From Candidatus Dormiibacterota bacterium (GTDB lineage Bacteria > Chloroflexota > Dormibacteria > Aeolococcales > Aeolococcaceae): a DNA stretch of 5,797 nucleotides. The notes beneath the pieces are model-generated. The model ran no database searches. It saw only the letters and a list, made by a program, of their open reading frames with translations, and was not told where the DNA came from. The DNA lies in the NCBI GenBank assembly GCA_003135255.1, contig PLAX01000224.1:1-5797 (forward strand), given 5' to 3'. The translations under genes were made by a program, and so were the position numbers. Positions 1 through 5,797 of the stretch are shown one piece after another. The stretch's first letter is position 1; each line of letters begins with the position of its first letter.

Positions 1-71
1 TTACCTCATCGGTGGATCCGGGTTTAGGATGAACCCTCGCGCGGGCCTCGGAGAGACGCTCGGCGTGTGGC

Positions 72-77
72 TATACT
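72..77 (+). promoter_or_regulatory. Possible -10 box for the M48 metallopeptidase gene
   Basis: TATACT differs from the sigma-70-type consensus TATAAT at one base and stands out in a very GC-rich leader. A transcript would begin near position 84 and have a leader of about 53 nt before the ATG at 137. No good -35 hexamer is seen 16-18 bp upstream (the bases near 49-54 are CGGAGA), so this is a suggestion only. If real, it lies downstream of the alternative ATG at 29 and would exclude that start. Confidence 0.3.
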
Positions 78-117
78 CGGCTGCACGCCGCGAGCCCCTC
101 AGGGGATGCAGGCGCTC

Positions 118-125
118 AAGGAGGT
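118..125 (+). promoter_or_regulatory. Shine-Dalgarno that decides the M48 start
   Basis: AAGGAGGT is a perfect match to the anti-Shine-Dalgarno sequence. It lies 11 nt before the ATG at 137, slightly longer than ideal spacing. The in-frame ATG at 29 has no comparable site. This supports 137 as the true start. Confidence 0.65.
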
Positions 126-136
126 CGCGTCAACCG

Positions 137-1150
137 ATGACCCCGGAGACGCCCACCGCCGCACCCGCGCTGCCGCCATACGCCGGCATCAGCCCCAAGG
201 CGTACGAGCATCCTGCCGACCGAGCGGCCACCGCATTCCTGCATCGGCTGCCCTTCTTCGACCCCGTGGTCAAGAAGCTGCTCGAGCTGACCGTTGAGCG
301 CCGGATGATGCAGCTGCTGCTGGGCAACAGCGTGCGGCTCGGAGATAGCCAGCTGCCGGAGATCTGGAGCGCCCATCGGGCCGCCTACACGACGCTCGAC
401 ATCGCTGCGGTGCCGGCGCTTCACATCATCCAGGCTCCGCTCGCCAACGCCCTCACCCTCGGCGCCCACCGGCCCACCGTCCTCCTCCAGTCCGGCATCG
501 TGCCCATGCTCGACGAGCCCGAGCTCAGGGCGGTGCTCGCCCACGAGGCCGGGCACGTGCTCTCCGAGCACGTGCGCTACCGCACGACTCTGCAGCTGCT
601 GCTGAGCTTCACCGTGCCCCGCCTGCCGCTCATGGGACGGATCCCCCTGCAGGCCCTGATCGCAGCGCTGCTCGCCTGGTATCGCGCCGCAGAGCTGAGT
701 TGCGACCGTGCCGCCGCCATCGTCCTCCGCGATCCGCTGGTGCCCTGCCGGGCGCTCATGCACCTGGCCGGAGGTGGACCCGAGGGACTCAACCTGGATG
801 CCTTCATCCAGCAGGCGGACGAGTACGTCGAATGGGACGACCTCTTCGACAGGCGCCAGCGCCTGGGCTCGGAGCTGGGCTCCACCCACCCGTTCCCGGT
901 CCGGCGGGTCTACGAGCTGACCCGCTGGGTCAAGAGCGGGGAATACGACCGCATCATCGCCGGCGAGTACGTGCACCGCGGCGAAGAGCCTCCTCCATCC
1001 GCCGAGTTCCGGCGGGCGGTGGACCACTACAGCGAGCGGTTCGGTGAGTTCGTGGAGCGGAGCGCGGGGAGCCTGACCAGGACGACCAAGCAGTTCACCC
1101 GCTGGCTGGAGTCGTTCACGGCGCGGCCTGAGGAGGCCGACGAGGCCTGA
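137..1150 (+). CDS. M48-family zinc metallopeptidase
   Basis: A protein of 337 residues from the chosen start. The zinc-metallopeptidase signature HEAGH is at residues 136-140: His136 and His140 should bind zinc and Glu137 should be the catalytic base. The third ligand is probably Glu186, in a helix that also contains Asp190 (E-L-S-C-D), matching the E...D pattern of the M48 (HtpX/Ste24-like) family. Residues 151-182 between these motifs are strongly hydrophobic and may touch or enter the membrane, but there is no clear signal peptide and no set of four membrane helices as in classical HtpX. The N-terminal part (about 18-60, with the phrase YEHPADRAA) and the charged C-terminal helix resemble a group of actinobacterial-type M48 proteins of unknown substrate. 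An in-frame ATG at 29 would add 36 Arg-rich residues of no recognisable domain; I reject it because of the Shine-Dalgarno at 118-125. It converges on aconitase with a 4-bp gap. The protease assignment is firm; the physiological substrate is unknown, with membrane-protein quality control the usual guess. Confidence 0.92.
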   Translation: MTPETPTAAPALPPYAGISPKAYEHPADRAATAFLHRLPFFDPVVKKLLELTVERRMMQLLLGNSVRLGDSQLPEIWSAHRAAYTTLDIAAVPALHIIQAPLANALTLGAHRPTVLLQSGIVPMLDEPELRAVLAHEAGHVLSEHVRYRTTLQLLLSFTVPRLPLMGRIPLQALIAALLAWYRAAELSCDRAAAIVLRDPLVPCRALMHLAGGGPEGLNLDAFIQQADEYVEWDDLFDRRQRLGSELGSTHPFPVRRVYELTRWVKSGEYDRIIAGEYVHRGEEPPPSAEFRRAVDHYSERFGEFVERSAGSLTRTTKQFTRWLESFTARPEEADEA

Positions 1151-1154
1151 CCGG

Positions 1155-1158
<4 letters not shown>
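1147..1158. other. 12-bp perfect palindrome joining two convergent stop codons
   Basis: CTGACCGGTCAG is its own reverse complement. It contains the TGA stop of the metallopeptidase (1148-1150) and, on the other strand, the TGA stop of aconitase (1155-1157), separated by CCGG. As a hairpin it gives only 4 bp with a CCGG loop and no U-tract, so it is not a convincing terminator. No other terminator is seen between the genes, so each transcript probably runs into the other gene's coding region. Confidence 0.35.
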
Positions 1159-3842
<2,684 letters not shown>

Positions 3843-3849
3843 GGCCATC

Positions 3850-3857
3850 TCACCTCC
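3850..3857 (-). promoter_or_regulatory. Shine-Dalgarno of acnA
   Basis: On the minus strand GGAGGTGA pairs over eight bases with the 16S rRNA tail. It is 7 nt from the ATG at 3842 (protein begins MAEDRFGAR) but only 1 nt from the ATG at 3848 (MAMAEDRF). Spacing therefore favours 3842. No convincing -10 box is visible in the short stretch between this site and the hairpins at 3894-3937. Confidence 0.7.
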
Positions 3858-3893
3858 ACGCGTCCGACTCTCTCGGCAGCCCATCCTGCCACT

Positions 3894-3937
3894 CCGGGGC
3901 TTTCACCCCGGCCTGGTCGGAGCCTTCAGCCGACCAG
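3894..3937 (-). terminator. Tandem GC-rich hairpins at the end of the C39-family gene
   Basis: Two perfect inverted repeats lie back to back. The first met by transcription is CCGACCAG/CTGGTCGG written on the plus strand (arms 3930-3937 and 3913-3920): 8 bp with a 9-nt loop holding the stop codon of the C39-family gene. The second is CCGGGG/CCCCGG (arms 3906-3911 and 3894-3899): 6 bp with a 6-nt loop. One plain base separates them. There is no U-tract, so this is not a classical intrinsic terminator; U-poor hairpins have been proposed as terminators in high-GC bacteria. It may end the C39-family transcript or reduce read-through into acnA, which starts 52 bp downstream. Confidence 0.45.
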
Positions 3938-4774
3938 CGGGATGCCGGCGGCGATCAGAACCCACTCCCCGGCCCAGACGCCGCCGTGGTTGGTGTTGGC
4001 CGTGTACCAGTCCGTGAAGTCGTCCCAGCTCATCGTCTCGGTCCCGTTGGAACCGGCGGGCGGGGTGCCGCTGACCCCGTAGGCGAGCGGGTCGTCGACG
4101 GTGACCGAGAGGGGCGGAGCGTCCGCGCCCGCCGCGCTCAGCGTGACGCCGGTGACCAGGACGTAGTGCACCCCGCCGCCGACCATGACGATGACCGGCT
4201 GCTGGAGTATGTCCAGGCTGTGCGAGATGACCACGCCCGCGGCGTCGGCGGTCGGCTGCGGGGCGTCACCGATGTCGTCCCACCCGCCGAAGCGGTCGAG
4301 GGTGACGGCGACGGCGTAGGGGGAGGCGTTCCACTCCGAGAGGGTGAAGCCGTCGTTGTTGGCGAGCTCGTGGTTCCAGAAGCCCTGTTGGATGGCGTAG
4401 TCGTCAAGCCCGTGGAGGGAGACGCCGTCCGCCTGGAGCCACATCTCGATGTCCGTGGGGTCGCACCAGTCGCCGTCCTGCTGGGAATGGTAGGCGATGG
4501 GAATCTGGACCCCGGAGAGGCTGACCAGGGGGGTCTCCGCCAGAGTGGGCGTCGTGGCCGGCTTCGGCGCCGGGGTCGCGGTCGGCGCGGGGACCGGCCT
4601 GGCCGTCGCCAACCGGCGGATGGCGAGGACCGATGTCGACGGCGAGTGGACGGCGGCCTGGCCGCCGGTCGGCGAGGTGGCCCGGCCGCCCCAGGGGGCG
4701 AGCACCGCGATCAGGGCGGCTCCGAGACCGATGGCGGAAGCCAGCACAAAACGGCTCCCGGGGCGGTGAGTCAT
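3926..4774 (-). CDS. Probably secreted papain-like cysteine protease of the C39-like family
   Basis: A protein of 282 residues. The N-terminus has basic residues followed by a hydrophobic stretch (about 9-27), consistent with a signal peptide or single membrane anchor; no lipobox cysteine is present. Residues about 55-80 are a Pro/Ala/Thr linker typical of exported proteins. The domain from about 88 to 280 has the C39-like layout: IPIAYHSQQDGDWCDP with candidate nucleophile Cys104, candidate oxyanion Gln98 six residues before it (the same offset as papain Gln19-Cys25), His203 in GGGVHYVLVTGV, and Asp227 or Asp228 in VDDPL. Unlike the usual C-G-P-A after the cysteine, this protein has C-D-P-T. 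The C-terminus is rich in Trp and Asn. The ATG at 4774 has no strong Shine-Dalgarno but sits 6 bp after a -10-like box. It is separated from the HNH gene by 86 bp and probably regulated by itself. The substrate is unknown; cleavage of a cell-wall or extracellular peptide is only a guess. Fold assignment is likely; activity is inferred. Confidence 0.83.
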   Translation of the reverse strand: MTHRPGSRFVLASAIGLGAALIAVLAPWGGRATSPTGGQAAVHSPSTSVLAIRRLATARPVPAPTATPAPKPATTPTLAETPLVSLSGVQIPIAYHSQQDGDWCDPTDIEMWLQADGVSLHGLDDYAIQQGFWNHELANNDGFTLSEWNASPYAVAVTLDRFGGWDDIGDAPQPTADAAGVVISHSLDILQQPVIVMVGGGVHYVLVTGVTLSAAGADAPPLSVTVDDPLAYGVSGTPPAGSNGTETMSWDDFTDWYTANTNHGGVWAGEWVLIAAGIPLVG

Positions 4775-4780
4775 GTCGAC

Positions 4781-4786
4781 ACCCTA
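4781..4786 (-). promoter_or_regulatory. -10-like box giving a possible leaderless transcript of the C39-family gene
   Basis: TAGGGT on the minus strand fits the TANNNT form of -10 boxes in high-GC bacteria. It ends 6 bp before the ATG at 4774, so transcription would begin at or beside the start codon. The matching -35 position (4804-4809, reading ATCTGC) is not consensus and overlaps the last 11-bp repeat, as expected for an activator-dependent promoter. Confidence 0.4.
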
Positions 4787-4803
4787 CGCCCCGAAGCTTG
4801 CGA

Positions 4804-4847
4804 GCAGATGAGAAAGCCGCGAGGGTTGGATGAGAGCTCCCTGAGAG
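4804..4847 (-). repeat. Four 11-bp phased direct repeats, candidate activator operator
   Basis: Read on the minus strand, the block divides into four successive 11-bp units: CTCTCAGGGAG (4847-4837), CTCTCATCCAA (4836-4826), CCCTCGCGGCT (4825-4815) and TTCTCATCTGC (4814-4804). The first six bases are identical in units 1 and 2; unit 4 shares TCTCATC with unit 2, exactly 22 bp away; unit 3 is degenerate (4 of 6). An 11-bp period places each unit on the same face of the helix, the arrangement used by OmpR/PhoP-family response regulators. The block sits at about -30 to -73 from the ATG of the C39-family gene. No regulator gene is in the window. Confidence 0.45.
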
Positions 4848-4860
4848 GCACGGCCGGCCA

Positions 4861-5388
4861 CTAGGCGGCGGCGGTGGCGCAGTACGCGTCGTAGGCCGCC
4901 TTGAGCGCCGGATAGCGCAGGAAGATGATGTGGGCGTACTCCTGGGTGAGCGGCCCGGGCGCCCGCAGCAGGTGCATCCCCACCTCGGCGGGGAGGTGAT
5001 CGGCCTTCCGCCAGTTGCACCGCTTGCAGGCGAGCACCACGTTGTCCCAGCGATCCGGCGCACCGCCCCGGGAGACGGGGATGACGTGATCCACGGTGAG
5101 CTCCGCGGGAACGGCGACCATGCCGCAGTACTGGCAGGTGTTGTCGTCGCGAAGCAGCAGATTGCGCCGGTTGGGCCGGAGCACCCGGCGTGGGACGTGG
5201 ATGTTGCGGAGCAGGCGCACCATGACCACGTCCTCGGGGATGCGGCGGTCCTGGAGGGCCGCCGCAGCGCGGACCTCCGCGTCCGCGTCCAGGAAGGCGA
5301 CCCGCTCCTTGGTCAGCAGCACGACCAGCCTCCGATGGCTGATCACGTTCAGCGGCTGCAGTGAGGCATTGAGGAGCAGGACAGCCAT
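4861..5388 (-). CDS. HNH endonuclease with a Cys4 zinc site
   Basis: A protein of 175 residues. The N-terminal part (MAVLLLNASLQPLNVISHRR and on, about 1-75) is the leader domain typical of a family of stand-alone HNH proteins common in Actinobacteria and Chloroflexi. The nuclease core covers about 78-132: Cys85-X2-Cys88, Asp100-His101 (LTVDHVIP, catalytic His101), Asn116 in WDNVVLA, and Cys121-X2-Cys124 followed by Asn125 and Lys128. The four cysteines should bind a structural zinc, and the DH...N...N pattern should hold the catalytic divalent metal. The start at 5388 is chosen because family similarity begins there; a longer reading frame to 5463 would overlap the ligD gene and adds only a Pro/Arg-rich stretch. 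It starts 10 bp after the LigD polymerase gene ends and lacks a Shine-Dalgarno. The cellular role is not known: repair, restriction and housekeeping nicking are all possible. Confidence 0.92.
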   Translation of the reverse strand: MAVLLLNASLQPLNVISHRRLVVLLTKERVAFLDADAEVRAAAALQDRRIPEDVVMVRLLRNIHVPRRVLRPNRRNLLLRDDNTCQYCGMVAVPAELTVDHVIPVSRGGAPDRWDNVVLACKRCNWRKADHLPAEVGMHLLRAPGPLTQEYAHIIFLRYPALKAAYDAYCATAAA

Positions 5389-5395
5389 GCCCGAA

Positions 5396-5401
5396 ATTCT
5401 A
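5396..5401 (-). promoter_or_regulatory. -10-like box giving a possible leaderless transcript of the HNH gene
   Basis: TAGAAT on the minus strand differs from TATAAT at one base and ends 7 bp before the ATG at 5388. Its first three bases are the TAG stop codon of the ligD gene (5399-5401). The local sequence CATAGAATTTC is AT-rich in a GC-rich setting and no Shine-Dalgarno precedes the HNH start, which fits a leaderless message. No good -35 is visible (near 5419-5424, ACCGCT). Confidence 0.4.
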
Positions 5402-5797
5402 TGGCCTGCGCCGGAGCGAGCGGTAGGGCCCGGCGGCGTGGGGCGGCGGCAGCTCCTGGTCACCGTCGAGGACGCCGGTGAAGAGGTCTCCGACGCTCCC
5501 GAGGCGCTCCCCGATCGTCTCGATGGTCCACCGGTCGGGGCGGAGATCGGGATCGTCCAGCTCCTCCCAGGCGAGCGGGGTCGAGACCGTGGCCCCGGGC
5601 AGGGGCCGGAGCGAATAGGGGGCGGCCAGCGTCTTGTTGATGATGTTCTGCGTGTAGTCGATCCGGATCCGCCCGGCTCGCCGGCTCACCGCCCACTCCC
5701 AGCTGATCCGATCCGGCTCCACCCGCCCGATCGCCCGGGCCACCTCCTCCACCCAGCCTCGGACCCGGGCGTAGTCGGGGCCGCGGCGGAGCGGCAC
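5399..5797 (-). CDS. ligD: LigD-type NHEJ DNA polymerase/primase domain, C-terminal part (5' end outside the window)
   Basis: The visible 132 residues are the C-terminal half of a LigD polymerase (PolDom, archaeo-eukaryotic primase family), which fills or extends broken DNA ends, often with ribonucleotides, during Ku-dependent non-homologous end joining. The marks are VPLRRGPDY at the visible N-terminus, the motif GRIRIDYTQN, whose Asp (visible residue 47) fits the third catalytic aspartate (D227 of M. tuberculosis LigD, from memory), KTLAAPYSLRP with Arg at visible residue 64 (17 after the Asp, as in the mycobacterial enzyme), and VSTPLAWEELDDPDL. The first two catalytic aspartates lie beyond the window edge. 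The apparent start at 5797 is only a GTG codon at the edge and is most likely an internal valine. The protein ends about 24 residues after the domain, so any ligase domain can only be N-terminal to it; a stand-alone polymerase is the other option. The gene probably continues for several hundred bases or more past the window. Confidence 0.88.
   Translation of the reverse strand: MPLRRGPDYARVRGWVEEVARAIGRVEPDRISWEWAVSRRAGRIRIDYTQNIINKTLAAPYSLRPLPGATVSTPLAWEELDDPDLRPDRWTIETIGERLGSVGDLFTGVLDGDQELPPPHAAGPYRSLRRRP

Noticed and set aside
1..27. Possible last eight codons of an upstream plus-strand gene ending in TAG at 25-27
   Set aside because: Eight codons are far too few to tell a gene end from chance; the sequence left of the window is needed.
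29..136. N-terminal extension of the M48 protein from the ATG at 29
   Set aside because: The extra 36 residues are Arg-rich and match no domain, no good Shine-Dalgarno precedes position 29, and a perfect one precedes 137.
116..1027. A 303-codon open frame antisense to the M48 gene
   Set aside because: Low-complexity composition and no domain; the opposite strand carries the intact metallopeptidase motifs.
3843..3884. Longer aconitase N-termini from the ATGs at 3848 and 3884
   Set aside because: The Shine-Dalgarno at 3850-3857 is too close to 3848 and lies inside the 3884 version; spacing fits 3842, and AcnA family similarity begins there.
4852..4859. GGCCGGCC palindrome next to the HNH stop codon
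   Set aside because: An 8-bp GC palindrome without a loop or tail is common in DNA of this composition and gives no real hairpin.
5389..5463. Longer HNH protein starting at 5463
   Set aside because: It would overlap the end of ligD by about 65 bp in another frame and add a Pro/Arg-rich stretch absent from the HNH family.

Overview
The window is a compact, GC-rich stretch (about 70% GC by eye) with five protein genes and almost no non-coding space. One gene lies on the plus strand: an M48-type zinc metallopeptidase. Four lie on the minus strand, in transcription order: the C-terminal part of a LigD-type NHEJ polymerase (cut by the right window edge), an HNH endonuclease, a secreted papain-like C39-family protein, and aconitase A. 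The set suggests a high-GC Terrabacteria lineage, meaning Actinomycetota, Chloroflexota or the uncultured Dormibacterota-like soil groups. The evidence is the HNH family, the NHEJ polymerase, AcnA, and promoters that look leaderless. The species cannot be fixed from this sequence alone.

Layout. Positions 1-136 hold a leader with a possible -10 box and a strong Shine-Dalgarno for the metallopeptidase (137-1150). That gene ends 4 bp from the end of the convergent aconitase gene (1155-3842, minus). Upstream of acnA is an 83-bp gap that contains two GC-rich hairpins; one of them folds over the stop codon of the C39-family gene (3926-4774, minus). An 86-bp gap follows (4775-4860). It carries the most striking non-coding signal of the window: a series of 11-bp phased direct repeats (CTCTCA-type) ending where the -35 region should be, followed by a TAGGGT -10-like box 6 bp before the ATG. 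Next come the HNH gene (4861-5388, minus) and, 10 bp further upstream, the end of the ligD polymerase gene (5399 to beyond 5797, minus).

How the genes fit together. LigD polymerase and the HNH nuclease are close enough to be co-transcribed, and both act on DNA, but a TAGAAT box also gives the HNH gene a possible leaderless promoter of its own. The C39-family gene looks separately regulated, possibly by an OmpR/PhoP-type response regulator, and its product is probably exported. AcnA is a TCA-cycle housekeeping enzyme with its own strong ribosome binding site. I see no CRISPR array, transposon, tRNA, rRNA or phage genes. The region reads as ordinary chromosome with one interesting regulatory region, not as a clear new multi-gene system.
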